From positions 62,001-126,000 of the forward strand of contig SCRN01000025.1 in the NCBI GenBank assembly GCA_004322045.1: DNA of 64,000 nt. Direction: 5' to 3'. The notes beneath the pieces were generated by a model that was given only the letters and a program-made list of their open reading frames with translations, had not been told where the DNA came from and did no database searches. The position numbers and the translations under genes were made by a program. The first letter of the stretch is position 1; each line of letters starts with the position of its first letter. Positions 16,502 to 25,559 of the stretch are shown piece by piece. Origin of the DNA: Paraburkholderia sp. (GTDB lineage: Bacteria > Pseudomonadota > Gammaproteobacteria > Burkholderiales > Burkholderiaceae).

Positions 16502-17566
16502 TTAGCCGGCTGCGACTTCGCGCAGCACCGTGCGGCGCTTTTGACGCAGCAGGTTCTCGTACGATGCGAGATAGTTCTGCGCCATCACTTTCGAGGTGAA
16601 GCGCGCTTCGAACGCTTTGCGCACTGTTTCGCGCGGCAGCGACGGCAGGCGCTTGAGCGCCGCGACGGCCGACAGCTCGTCTTCGACGACGAAGCCGGAC
16701 ACCCCGTTCTCGATGACTTCAGGCACCGAACCGCGCTTGAACGCGATCACAGGCGTGCCGCAAGCCATCGCCTCGATCATCACGAGGCCGAACGGCTCCG
16801 GCCAGTCGATCGGGAACAGCAGCGCATGCGCGCCGCCGAGGAATTCGGCCTTTTCGCCTTCGCTGATCTCGCCGATGTACTCGACGTGCGGCAACGCGAA
16901 TAGCGGCTTGATCTGCTCTTCGTAATAGGTGCGATCGGCCTTATCGAGCTTCGCCGCGATCTTGATCTTCATGCCGGCTTTCTCGGCGATGCGAATCGCG
17001 GTGTCGACGCGTTTTTCCGGCGAAATGCGGCCGAGGAACGCGAGATAGCTCGGCTCGATATCCTTGCGCGGCGTCAGCAGGTTCTCAGGCAAGCCGTGGT
17101 AGACCGTCGAGAGCCAGTTCGCCTGCGGCAGCGGCATACGCTGGTTATCCGAGATCGAAACGACGGGCACTTCGTTGAACGTGTTGAAAATCGGCTGCAG
17201 TTCGGGCAGGTCGAGACGGCCATGCAGCGTCGTCAGATGCGGAACCGGCTGGCGCGAGAACAACGAGAACGGGTAGTAATCGATGTGGAAATGCAGCACG
17301 TCGAATTCATCGGCGCGGCGGCGCACTTCCTCGAGCAGCAACATGTGCGGAGCCATCGTGTCGCGGATCGACGGATCGAGACGCAACGCCTGCGGCCAGA
17401 AGGCTTCGAGCTTGGCCGAGGTCTGCGAATCGCCGCTCGCGAACAGCGTCACATCATGACCGAGATCGACGAGCGCTTCGGTCAAGTACGACACCACGCG
17501 CTCCGTCCCACCGTAGAGCTTCGGAGGAACCGCTTCATGCAAAGGCGCGATTTGAGCGATCCGCAT
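16502..17566 (-). CDS. Glycosyltransferase family 4 protein
   Basis: 354 aa, GT-B fold. N-terminal KLYGGTERVVSYLTEALVDLGHDVTLFASGD is the acceptor-side Gly-rich loop. The C-terminal half has YLAFLGRISPEKRVDTAI and the donor-binding E-x7-E stretch PEPFGLVMIEAMACGTPVIAF. Family role: transfers a sugar from a nucleotide-sugar to a small or lipid acceptor; the substrate is unknown. RBS AGGAG lies before the ATG at 17566. It stands alone, followed by a strong hairpin, with 675 bp of non-coding DNA before the divergent ABC transporter. Confidence 0.85.
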   Translation of the reverse strand: MRIAQIAPLHEAVPPKLYGGTERVVSYLTEALVDLGHDVTLFASGDSQTSAKLEAFWPQALRLDPSIRDTMAPHMLLLEEVRRRADEFDVLHFHIDYYPFSLFSRQPVPHLTTLHGRLDLPELQPIFNTFNEVPVVSISDNQRMPLPQANWLSTVYHGLPENLLTPRKDIEPSYLAFLGRISPEKRVDTAIRIAEKAGMKIKIAAKLDKADRTYYEEQIKPLFALPHVEYIGEISEGEKAEFLGGAHALLFPIDWPEPFGLVMIEAMACGTPVIAFKRGSVPEVIENGVSGFVVEDELSAVAALKRLPSLPRETVRKAFEARFTSKVMAQNYLASYENLLRQKRRTVLREVAAG

Positions 17567-18241
17567 AGTGATGAACTCCTAATAAAAATTCAGGCAAAAA
17601 TGTTGACTGTCGGTCTGGAAGCGAATCGCCCGTTCCGGCGCTAGGCGGCAGCAAGCCCGGCGGATCCTCGAACGAGTCCGATTCGCCCCTCTGGTCGTCG
17701 ACGATGCCGTTCGAACAGGCTTGGAGCGACACGTCACATGTCGTTAAACGCACAATCGCTCCAACCGTTGACGCCGGCCGTCAATTTTCCTAGGGCAAAC
17801 CCGAATCGATTATCCAATCGGTTTCATGCTGCGCCGCGGGACATTTCAAACTCTTTACGTTGTTACAAGCCGGAAACATTTCGCCCGCCACGGCGGCGCG
17901 GTGCGCGCCTACAGTAGCCCGAAGCGCCGCGCGAATCGCCACGCGGCACATCAATGCAACGGTTGATCCGACCCCGAATGCCCTTGTCCCCGGAACATTC
18001 GAACGAACGTTAACCGGCGATTGTATCTCAAAATTACGGTTTCCTTCGACCGACCTTTCGATCGGAACGCGCATCGAACTTGCTGGCAGCGAACTCGACG
18101 ATGCGCCGCCGCAAGCGGCGTTGCTCATTTCCAACGCTCGTCGCGAAGCCCCGGGGAACTTCCGCGGATGTTTACAATGGCGGCAGGCCGCGTCATCTCG
18201 ATATTCGTCGAGTTTGGCTCCCGGTCCGCCACACGCAGACT
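17567..18241. other. Non-coding interval between divergent GT4 and ABC genes
   Basis: 675 bp without a convincing gene on either strand; the open frames are short and Arg/Ala-rich. It must hold the promoters for the divergent glycosyltransferase (minus) and ABC exporter (plus). A patch at about 17810-17880 (CGATTATCCAATCGGTTTCATG ... TTTACGTTGTTACAAG) is AT-richer than its surroundings and could be a promoter or regulator site. I see no clear terminator or RNA gene. Confidence 0.45.
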
Positions 18242-20119
18242 ATGCTTTTCATGACACTCGCTTCGCGTGCCTCGCACGAACCACAATTGGAACATTTGAC
18301 CGTCGCCGAGCGTAACGCTCGGAACGCCAGGCTCTCCGGCTATGCCGAGCGGCCCCTCGCGTTCTTGCTCAGTTACATCCGGCGCCATCCCCTTTCCCAC
18401 GCGATCGTGTTGGCGAGTGTGTTCGCGGCCGTCATGTGCGCCCTCGCCTCGCAGTACGCCATCAAACATCTGATCGATGTGCTCGGCATGGGCCGGCATC
18501 ATCCGGGACCGCTGTGGACGGCTTTCGCGATCCTGGTCGGGTTGATCGCCGCCGACAACTTGCTTTGGCGCATCGGCGGCTGGGTGGCCGCGCACGCGTT
18601 CGTCGCCGTCACGGGCGATCTGCGGCGCGACCTGTTTCAGTATTTGACCGGCCACGCGCCCACGTATTTCGCCGAGCGCCAACCGGGCATGCTCGCGAGC
18701 CGCATCACCGCGACGTCCAACGCGATCTATACGTCTGAAAACACGATGGCGTGGAACGTGCTGCCGCCTTGCATCGCGGTGTTGGGCGCCATCGTGATGA
18801 TCGTGACGGTCAACCCGGTGATGGCGCTGTGTCTCATGCTCTGCTCGGGCGTTCTGGCCGTCGTGCTGTTCAAGCTCGCGGGACGCGGCTCGTCACGGCA
18901 CCACAAATTTGCGACCAAAGCGGCGGCGGTGGACGGGGAACTCGTCGACGTCATCGGCAACATGGGGCTCGTGCGCGCCTTCGGCATGACGCTGCGAGAG
19001 CAGCGCCGCTTCGGCGATACCGTCAAAGCCGAAATGGATGCGCGCCAGCAAAGCTTGTTGTACCTCGAGCGGCTGCGGCTCCTGCACGCCGTCATCACCG
19101 CCCTGCTCTCGGCCGGCTTGCTCGGTTGGGCGCTGTGGCTTTGGAATCAGGGACGCGCGACGTCGGGCGATATCGTTCTCGTCAGTTCGCTCGGCTTCAC
19201 GATCTTGCACGGCACGCGCGATCTCGCCGTGGCCTTGGTGGACGTCACGCAGCACGTTGCGCGGCTCGCCGAAGCCGTCAAGACCCTGCTGGAGCCGCAC
19301 GGCATGCCCGATCGCGAAGGCGCCGTCGAGCTGACGACGCGCGGCGGCAGGGTGGACTTCGAGAGCGTCACGTTCGCCTACCCGCGCCGGCGCGCGATCT
19401 TGGATCATTTCGATCTGCATATCGAAGCCGGGCAGCGAGTGGGGCTCGTCGGCAAATCGGGCGCAGGTAAATCGACGGTGCTCGCGCTGCTGCAACGCTT
19501 TTACGAAACGCAAGGCGGCTCGATCAAAATCGACGGCCAAGATATCGCCACCATCACGCAGGACAGCCTGCGCCACGCGATCGCGCTGGTGCCGCAGGAC
19601 ATCGCGCTATTTCATCGAACGGTCTACGAGAACATCGCTTATGGCCGGCCGGAAGCTAGCCGCGAGGAAGTCTATGCCGCCGCGCGCGAAGCACGGTGCA
19701 CCGATTTCATCGAAGCGATGCCCGACGGCTTCGACACGATCGTCGGCGATCGCGGCGTCAAGCTCTCGGGCGGTCAGCGGCAGCGGATCGCCATCGCACG
19801 CGCGATTCTGAAGAATGCGCCGATCCTGTTGCTCGACGAAGCGACGTCGGCGCTCGACAGTGCATCGGAGGAAGCGATCCAGCACGCGCTCGACCGGCTC
19901 ATGGTGGGCCGCACGGTGATCGCCATCGCGCACCGCTTGTCGACGTTACAAAACTTCGACCGGATCATCGTCATGAGCACCGGCAAGGTCATCGACGACG
20001 GCACGCCGGAGGCATTGCGCAACCGGCCCGGCATCTATCGCGACCTGCTCAGCAAGCAACATGGCAAGGCCATGCAACTGCACCCGGGCGGCCGCAAGAT
20101 CGACGAGCACGTGGCGTAA
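18242..20119 (+). CDS. ABC exporter, fused membrane and ATPase domains (MsbA/lipid-A-type)
   Basis: 625 aa. The N-terminal half holds about six membrane helices (for example residues 40-60 and 80-105). The C-terminal ATPase domain shows Walker A GLVGKSGAGKST, signature LSGGQRQRIAIARAI, Walker B ILLLDEATSALDS and the H-loop AHRLST. Family role: half-size ABC exporter working as a homodimer in the inner membrane for lipids or drugs. Start taken at 18242 (MLFMTLASRAS...); an open frame continues upstream but is Arg-rich. It converges on otsA with only 10 bp between stop codons. Confidence 0.8.
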   Translation: MLFMTLASRASHEPQLEHLTVAERNARNARLSGYAERPLAFLLSYIRRHPLSHAIVLASVFAAVMCALASQYAIKHLIDVLGMGRHHPGPLWTAFAILVGLIAADNLLWRIGGWVAAHAFVAVTGDLRRDLFQYLTGHAPTYFAERQPGMLASRITATSNAIYTSENTMAWNVLPPCIAVLGAIVMIVTVNPVMALCLMLCSGVLAVVLFKLAGRGSSRHHKFATKAAAVDGELVDVIGNMGLVRAFGMTLREQRRFGDTVKAEMDARQQSLLYLERLRLLHAVITALLSAGLLGWALWLWNQGRATSGDIVLVSSLGFTILHGTRDLAVALVDVTQHVARLAEAVKTLLEPHGMPDREGAVELTTRGGRVDFESVTFAYPRRRAILDHFDLHIEAGQRVGLVGKSGAGKSTVLALLQRFYETQGGSIKIDGQDIATITQDSLRHAIALVPQDIALFHRTVYENIAYGRPEASREEVYAAAREARCTDFIEAMPDGFDTIVGDRGVKLSGGQRQRIAIARAILKNAPILLLDEATSALDSASEEAIQHALDRLMVGRTVIAIAHRLSTLQNFDRIIVMSTGKVIDDGTPEALRNRPGIYRDLLSKQHGKAMQLHPGGRKIDEHVA

Positions 20120-20129
20120 AAACGAACGC

Positions 20130-21617
20130 TCAAGCCGCCACGCGCTTGCGCGCCGTCTTACCGCGCGGCGCGGCGCGTTTCACGCGCGCTGGCTTTTCCG
20201 CGAGGAGCGGCTCTCCCGCCTGCGCAAGGTCGCGCAGGAACGTATCGCGCCAGACCGACACATTGTTGCTGCGCAGTTGCGCCATCATGTCCCGATAACG
20301 CGCGCGACGCTCGGCAAGGGGCATCGAGAGCGCGTCCGCAAGCGCCTGCGCCATGCCGTCGATATCGATCGGATTGACGATGAGCGCCCCGGTCAACTCG
20401 TCGGCTGCGCCCGCGAAGCGCGACAGCACGAGCACCCCAGGATCGTCGGGATCCTGAGCCGCCACATATTCCTTGGCGACGAGGTTCATGCCGTCGCGCA
20501 GCGGCGTGACATAGCCGACATGCGACTCCCTGAATAGCGCGGCCAGCACCGAGCGCTCGTATTGCCGGTGAATGTAGCGAATCGGCGTCCAGTCGAGCTC
20601 GGCGAAGCGCCCGTTGATGCGCCCAAGCTCGGTTTCGAGGCGCAAGCGGATGTCCTGATAGGCGTGCATATCGGCACGCGTGGGCGGTGCGATTTGCACG
20701 AACGAGACGTTGTTGCGGCAAGCCGGCGCCTGATCGAGCAGCCGCTCGAAAGCGCGGAAACGCTCCACCAGCCCCTTCGAATAGTCGAGCCGGTCGACGC
20801 TCATGATGAGCTTGCGCTCGTGCAGCGTCTGACGCATGGTGCGAACCGATTTGCCGCGCGCCCCCGATTTGGCCAGTTGCGCGATTTCATCGGGATAAAC
20901 GCCGATCGGATAAGCCGCCGCACGCAGCGAGCGACCGAAAGCGCGCACGTGCGCCGGCGCACCGGCGACGAATGGCGCGCCGCGCTCCCCGCCTTCGATC
21001 TCGCCGACACCTTCGTGGCTGATGTAGTCGCAAAATGCGCGCACGTCGGCTTGGGTCTGAAAGCCCAGCAGATCGAACGAGCACAGCGCCTCGACCAGCG
21101 CGCGATGCGGCGGCACCGCCAGCAACACCTGTGCGGCCGGAAACGGAATGTGCAGGAAGAATCCGACGCGGTTGCGCACGCCCGCCGCGCGCAACGCTTG
21201 CGCGAAAGGAATCAGGTGGTAATCGTGAACCCAGATCACGTCGTCGGGACGCAGCAGCGGCACGAGTTGCTGCGCAAGCCATGTATTGACGCGCCAATAG
21301 CCTTCGAAATCGTGGCGGTCATACTGGATCAGATCGGCGCGGTAGTGGAACGCGGGCCACAACGTCGCGTTTGAGAACCCGCGGTAGTACTGGTCGTAAT
21401 CGCGCCGCGCGAGACCGATCGTCGCGAAAGTCACCGGGCCTTGCTCGACGAGTTGCAACTGCGGCTGACTAGACGAGACGACCTCGCCGCTCCAGCCGAA
21501 CCACATGCCGCCCGTTTCCTTGAGCGCGTCGTAGACGCCGACCGCCAAGCCGCCGGCCGCGGGGCCGCCTTCCGAGATCGGCGCGACTCGGTTCGAGACG
21601 ATGATGAGGCGGCTCAT
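20130..21617 (-). CDS. otsA: Trehalose-6-phosphate synthase
   Basis: 495 aa, GT20 family. N-terminal RLIIVSNRVAP and GGLAVGVYDAL form the glucose-6-P/UDP-glucose site (the usual N-terminal G-G loop). VIWVHDYHLIPFAQALR and HIPFPAAQVLLAVPPHRALVEAL are diagnostic. The C-terminal half has VDRLDYSKGLVERFRAFE and LRDGMNLVAKEYVAAQ. Reaction: UDP-glucose + glucose-6-phosphate to trehalose-6-phosphate, in the cytoplasm, for osmotic and desiccation stress. Its ATG overlaps the stop of otsB by 4 bp, so the pair is translationally coupled. The C-terminus has a basic tail of about 25 residues (KRAAPRGKTARKRVAA). Confidence 0.95.
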   Translation of the reverse strand: MSRLIIVSNRVAPISEGGPAAGGLAVGVYDALKETGGMWFGWSGEVVSSSQPQLQLVEQGPVTFATIGLARRDYDQYYRGFSNATLWPAFHYRADLIQYDRHDFEGYWRVNTWLAQQLVPLLRPDDVIWVHDYHLIPFAQALRAAGVRNRVGFFLHIPFPAAQVLLAVPPHRALVEALCSFDLLGFQTQADVRAFCDYISHEGVGEIEGGERGAPFVAGAPAHVRAFGRSLRAAAYPIGVYPDEIAQLAKSGARGKSVRTMRQTLHERKLIMSVDRLDYSKGLVERFRAFERLLDQAPACRNNVSFVQIAPPTRADMHAYQDIRLRLETELGRINGRFAELDWTPIRYIHRQYERSVLAALFRESHVGYVTPLRDGMNLVAKEYVAAQDPDDPGVLVLSRFAGAADELTGALIVNPIDIDGMAQALADALSMPLAERRARYRDMMAQLRSNNVSVWRDTFLRDLAQAGEPLLAEKPARVKRAAPRGKTARKRVAA

Positions 21618-22366
21618 GAGTTGCGTTGCGCGGCTGCGATGATGGCCCCGAGCCAGCCGACGAACGCGCCGACCGAATCGATCCGTGCGCGCGCGGATGT
21701 CTCGCCCGCGCCGACTTTGATCGAAAGCCCGCCGCGCTCGTTGACGACGGCGAACGCCTTTTCGTCGGTCAAGTCGTCCCCGGCGAACACCGGCGTGCGT
21801 CCTGCGAACGGGGGCTCATCGAGGAAGGCGGCGAGTGCGCGGCCTTTATCCACGTTCTTCGGCTTGATTTCGTACACCATCTTGCCCGGCTGCAACACGT
21901 ACGCATCGGCATGTTGCGCGACGAGGCGCTCCGTGGCTTCCCGCGCGACGCTCTCGGCCAACGGCGCATTGCGGTAGTGCAACGCGAGCGCCGCGCCCTT
22001 GATCTCGAGCAGGGTACCAGGATGCGCGTTGACGAGATCGGCCAGCACGCGCTCCATGCGCAGCAAGCGTTCGTCGTTGAAGCCGAGGCGCACCGTATCG
22101 CCGCTCGCGTCGCGCCGCTCGGCGCCGTGCAAACCGGCAATGGGCAGATCGGGGAGCCCGAGAAAACCGTCGATGCTGTCGATGCCGCGCCCGGAAACGA
22201 CAGCGACGGCGCCGTGCGTCAAGCGCCGCAATCGTGCGAGCGCGTCGACCACGGCGGGCGGCACGATGATGCCGTCGGGCGTGGGCGCCAGCTCGACGAG
22301 CGTGCCGTCGAAATCGAAGAAGAACGCGGTCTCGCTCGGAGGTAGAAAAGACGGTAAGGGTTGCAT
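21614..22366 (-). CDS. otsB: Trehalose-6-phosphate phosphatase
   Basis: 250 aa, HAD superfamily. The nucleophile motif is FFFDFDGTLVELAP at about residues 15-28; the late acidic motif is FAGDDLTDEKAFAVV near residue 195. ISGLHGAERR/GLHGAERR and KPKNVDKGRAL fit the OtsB family. Reaction: trehalose-6-phosphate to trehalose + phosphate. It is the first gene of the two-gene ots operon, its stop overlapping the otsA start (ATGA). Confidence 0.95.
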   Translation of the reverse strand: MQPLPSFLPPSETAFFFDFDGTLVELAPTPDGIIVPPAVVDALARLRRLTHGAVAVVSGRGIDSIDGFLGLPDLPIAGLHGAERRDASGDTVRLGFNDERLLRMERVLADLVNAHPGTLLEIKGAALALHYRNAPLAESVAREATERLVAQHADAYVLQPGKMVYEIKPKNVDKGRALAAFLDEPPFAGRTPVFAGDDLTDEKAFAVVNERGGLSIKVGAGETSARARIDSVGAFVGWLGAIIAAAQRNS

Positions 22367-22831
22367 CAGCTGATTCGCGTAACGGTCCCGATTAGCCGTA
22401 AAGCCGATCGAAACCGGAAAAGTTTGCGCATATTACCGCGCCCGCGCCGGCATTTCGAGTAACAATGCCTCGAAGCCGCCAGGCCATGCGCGACGGGTGC
22501 CAACGCGGGTCCATGCGCCCCATATCTTGCCCTTCTTGCTCTCTTCCGCGACATATTGCCTCAGCGCCAATGAGGCGCGCCCAGCGAAAGGCAACGGTCG
22601 GGCAATTGCGCTATAGTCGCAGCCTCGCAGCCGCCTGCTGGGCGCTGCCCACGAAGGGTGGCGCGAAAACGCCGGCGCACTTTCACAGAGTCATAGATGC
22701 CGCCATATGTTCCCGGCGTCGGCTCGCCGTCCGGCGAACCGGCCTCGCCTGCTGCCTTCACGTCGTCCGCCCTCGCTTGGCGTGCCCATCCAGCGCAAGC
22801 CGCTAGGCCACGCGCGCGCGCCTGCCGGACG
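22367..22831. other. Intergenic region, otsB / Sco1 divergent promoters
   Basis: About 465 bp with no convincing gene. It should contain the promoters of otsB (minus) and of the copper cluster (plus). The only notable uncertainty is the Sco1 start: an in-frame ATG at 22697 would extend that protein to the left across 135 bp of this region. Confidence 0.45.
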
Positions 22832-23410
22832 ATGATGATACTCGCCTGCGCTACGCTCATTGCCGGTTGTTCACACGACGGTGGTCCGTGGCAGTTGACC
22901 GATGTCAGCGGGCACCTTCCCGATCTCGCGTTTCAATTGACCGAGGACACAGGGCAAAGTGTCAACGCGGCGGCGTTCGAAGGTCGGACGACGCTCGTTT
23001 ATTTCGGCTACACCCATTGCCCCGATGTATGCCCCGAAACGATGGCGCGCTTGATGCAGGTGCTGGAAAAATTGCCGGCGGCGGACGCCAAGCAAGTGCG
23101 CATCCTGTTCATTTCGGTCGACCCTGCGCGCGACACGCCGCAAGCGCTGCACGCCTATGTCGGTGCATTCGATGCCGAGCACATCCGGGGGCTGACGGGC
23201 ACGAACGCTCAGGTCGAATCGCTCGCCAAGCGCTACCGCGTCGCGTATCAGATGGAAAAGCGCGATCCAAAGGGCAGCTACGAAGTGACGCACAGTTCGG
23301 CCGTGTACATCTTCGACCGGGCGGGACACGCGCGACTGCTGGCGACGAGCGGCGATTCGCCGGACGCGATCGCGCACGATTTGCGGCGCGTGATCGAAGA
23401 CGGGAGTTGA
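22832..23410 (+). CDS. Sco1/SenC-family copper chaperone (lipoprotein)
   Basis: About 192 aa from ATG 22832. MMILACATLIAGC ends in a lipobox (LIAGC), so the protein is probably lipid-anchored in the periplasm. The thioredoxin-like domain carries the copper ligands C-x3-C in YFGYTHCPDVCPETM and the distal His in YEVTHSSAVYIF; FISVDPARDTP is also typical. Role: delivers copper to or reduces the CuA site of cytochrome c oxidase. An in-frame ATG at 22697 would give 237 aa and a longer, Arg-containing leader (RPRARACR), which might serve as the signal n-region; the start is therefore uncertain. It leads a three-gene cluster with PCu(A)C and CtaG-like genes. Confidence 0.85.
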   Translation: MMILACATLIAGCSHDGGPWQLTDVSGHLPDLAFQLTEDTGQSVNAAAFEGRTTLVYFGYTHCPDVCPETMARLMQVLEKLPAADAKQVRILFISVDPARDTPQALHAYVGAFDAEHIRGLTGTNAQVESLAKRYRVAYQMEKRDPKGSYEVTHSSAVYIFDRAGHARLLATSGDSPDAIAHDLRRVIEDGS

Positions 23411-23518
23411 CGGCGATCGCGCACCAGGAAGCTGCCCTGCGCTCGGCTTCGGTACATCTTCGATAGCCCGGCACGACACAATCCATCGACAACCTGAACC
23501 CAACACGTTCCACGAACC

Positions 23519-23995
23519 ATGCAGATGACCTTTCGTCCCACCACACACCGTCCCGCGGCGCTCGTCGCCGCCCTGCTCGCCGCATGCGCCGTAGCGAGCG
23601 CGCCTGCCCATGCCGCAGGCGCACAGGCGATCACCGCATCGCACGCTTGGGTCCGGTGGCTGCCGAACAATCTCCCCGCGGCAGGCTATGTGACGCTCAC
23701 CAATGCGAGCGACAAGAACATCGATCTCACCGACGTGACGAGCGCCGACTACGGCAGCGCCATGCTGCATCAAACGGTGTCGAACGGTTCGACGACGAAC
23801 ATGGTGATGGTCGAGAAGGCCACGGTGCCGGCACACGGTAGCCTGAAGATTGCGCCGGTGGGCTATCACATCATGTTGGAAGAGCCGACCCGGAAAATCG
23901 CGCCGGGAGACACCGTGCGTCTGAAGTTGCAGTTCTCGGACGGCGAGACGCTCGACACGCCCTTCGCGGTGAAATCGCCCGCAACGGCGCAGTGA
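23519..23995 (+). CDS. Periplasmic copper chaperone PCu(A)C
   Basis: 158 aa. Signal peptide at residues 1-32 (LVAALLAACAVASAPAHAAGA). The mature part has the PCu(A)C copper motif H-Mx10M-x21-HxM-like: SAMLHQTV, then NMVMVEK, then VPAHGSLKIAPVGYHIMLEEP. Role: passes Cu(I) to the CuA centre of cytochrome c oxidase together with Sco1. It lies 108 bp after the Sco1 gene and 13 bp before the CtaG-like gene, forming a coherent oxidase-assembly set. Confidence 0.9.
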   Translation: MQMTFRPTTHRPAALVAALLAACAVASAPAHAAGAQAITASHAWVRWLPNNLPAAGYVTLTNASDKNIDLTDVTSADYGSAMLHQTVSNGSTTNMVMVEKATVPAHGSLKIAPVGYHIMLEEPTRKIAPGDTVRLKLQFSDGETLDTPFAVKSPATAQ

Positions 23996-24008
23996 GCCGG
24001 ACACTGAG

Positions 24009-24881
24009 ATGAACGTGCTTTACTGGCTCGATCCGTGGGAGCCGTCGCCGACGGTCGTCGTTGCCGTGCTCGCCGCCGCGGTGCTGTTTGCGCGCGGTGC
24101 ACGGCACGCGCGCGTGTCGTCGCTACGGCAGGCCTCGTTTTGGTTCGGGCTGGTTGCGCTTTATATCGCGCTGCATACGCGCCTCGACTACTTCTTCGAG
24201 CACGAATTCTTCATGCATCGATTGCAGCACCTCGTGCTGCATCATCTCGGGCCCTTCTTCATCGCGTGGGCGTATCCTGGCGCCGCGCTGCGCGCCGGGA
24301 TACCATTTCGCTGGCGTCGGCGCTTCGTCGCGCCGGCGATGAGGACGAAGGCGGTGCGTCTGACCCTCGACGTCGTGTTCAACCCGGTAGTCGCGGTCTT
24401 GTTGTTCGTCGGGTTGATCTACTTCTGGCTGCTTTCGCCGATTCACTTCAAGGCCATGCTCGACTGGCGGCTCTATCGCATCATGAACTGGAGCATGGTC
24501 GTAGACGGCTTGTTGTTCTGGTGGCTCGTGCTCGATCCGCGTCCCGCGCCGCCAGCGCGGTTGGCGCCGGGACGCCGGATCATGATGGTAGTTGCCGCGA
24601 TACCACCGCAAATCGTGCTGGGGGCGCTGATCTTCTTCACGCCGCATGAGCTCTATCCGATCTATTCGATCTGCGGCCGCGCGTTTACTTGGCTCAGCCC
24701 GATCCGCGATCAACAGATTGGCGGGCTGCTCCTCTGGATTCCGGGATCGATGATGAGCGTGTTCGGCGCACTGATCGCGCTGCGGCATTGGATGCGGCTT
24801 TCGACACGCGAACGGTTGCGCGAGGAACGGCGGGAGACGCCGCGCCGCGAGGAAGCCTCCGCGCCGGCGCGTGCTCACTGA
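24009..24881 (+). CDS. CtaG-type cytochrome c oxidase assembly membrane protein
   Basis: 290 aa, polytopic, with about seven hydrophobic segments. Sequence features of the caa3_CtaG family: SFWFGLVALYIALHTRLDYF, FEHEFFMHRLQHLVLHHLGPFF (His-rich membrane segment, possible copper ligands) and IPPQIVLGALIFFTPHELYPIYSICGRA. Role: insertion or stabilisation of copper in cytochrome oxidase subunits. It is placed directly after PCu(A)C. The C-terminal 25 residues are highly charged (Arg/Glu). Confidence 0.85.
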   Translation: MNVLYWLDPWEPSPTVVVAVLAAAVLFARGARHARVSSLRQASFWFGLVALYIALHTRLDYFFEHEFFMHRLQHLVLHHLGPFFIAWAYPGAALRAGIPFRWRRRFVAPAMRTKAVRLTLDVVFNPVVAVLLFVGLIYFWLLSPIHFKAMLDWRLYRIMNWSMVVDGLLFWWLVLDPRPAPPARLAPGRRIMMVVAAIPPQIVLGALIFFTPHELYPIYSICGRAFTWLSPIRDQQIGGLLLWIPGSMMSVFGALIALRHWMRLSTRERLREERRETPRREEASAPARAH

Positions 24882-24933
24882 AAGACGCAGCGACTGGGCG
24901 GCCATAAGACGGGCCGCCCTATGGCTCGGCCCA

Positions 24934-25446
24934 TCAGATCGAACGCATCCAAATGTGCGGGATGCCGTCCTCGTCGTGGACCTCCGATATCGGCTCGAAG
25001 CCGAACGCGCCATAGAACATTTTCAAATGGGCCTGCGCGTGCAGCTTAATCGCGGCCTCGGGCCACTGCGCCACGATATGCTTGAGCGCCTGCTCCAGCA
25101 TCGCGCTGCCCAACCCGATGCGGCGGAAATCCGAGGTGGTGAGCACCCGTCCGATCCGAACATCGGCATCCGACACGTCCGGCAGCAACACACGGAGGTA
25201 ACCGGCCAGGCTTGGACCGGCGACACGACCGCCATCGGACCGTGCCTCTGCTGCTGGCGCATAGGCCAGCAAGTGCCATGCATCCTTGTCGAGCCCATCG
25301 ATGTCGTGATAGAAGCATTGCTGTTCGACGATGAACACGGCATTGCGCGCCGCGAGCATGTCGTACACCTCGGTGGCCGTGAGCTCTGAGAACGGTGTCC
25401 AGCGCCATTCGAGTGAAGGATGGGGGTCTTGGAGAGGAGCGGTCAT
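24934..25446 (-). CDS. GNAT acetyltransferase, ElaA family
   Basis: 170 aa. ElaA-type start WTPFSELTATEVYDMLAARNAVFIVEQQCFYHDIDGLD, then an acetyl-CoA-binding core with IGRVLTTSDFRRIGLGSAMLEQAL (the R/Q-x-x-G-x-G/A loop). The C-terminus FYGAFGFEPISEVHDEDGIPHIWM is characteristic. Its substrate is unknown. Start at 25446, where family similarity begins; the frame is open further upstream. It converges on the CtaG-like gene and sits downstream of the nuclease/MoeA-SUKH unit on the same strand. Confidence 0.8.
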   Translation of the reverse strand: MTAPLQDPHPSLEWRWTPFSELTATEVYDMLAARNAVFIVEQQCFYHDIDGLDKDAWHLLAYAPAAEARSDGGRVAGPSLAGYLRVLLPDVSDADVRIGRVLTTSDFRRIGLGSAMLEQALKHIVAQWPEAAIKLHAQAHLKMFYGAFGFEPISEVHDEDGIPHIWMRSI

Positions 25447-25559
25447 GGCGAATCCGGGAATGCAATGACCGACGATTATGCTGCGCGGTCGACGCAAACG
25501 CCAGCGCCGAACCATGGGCAATTGCGTCGAGCCTTTGCGTCGAATGATGGGGCTTGCCG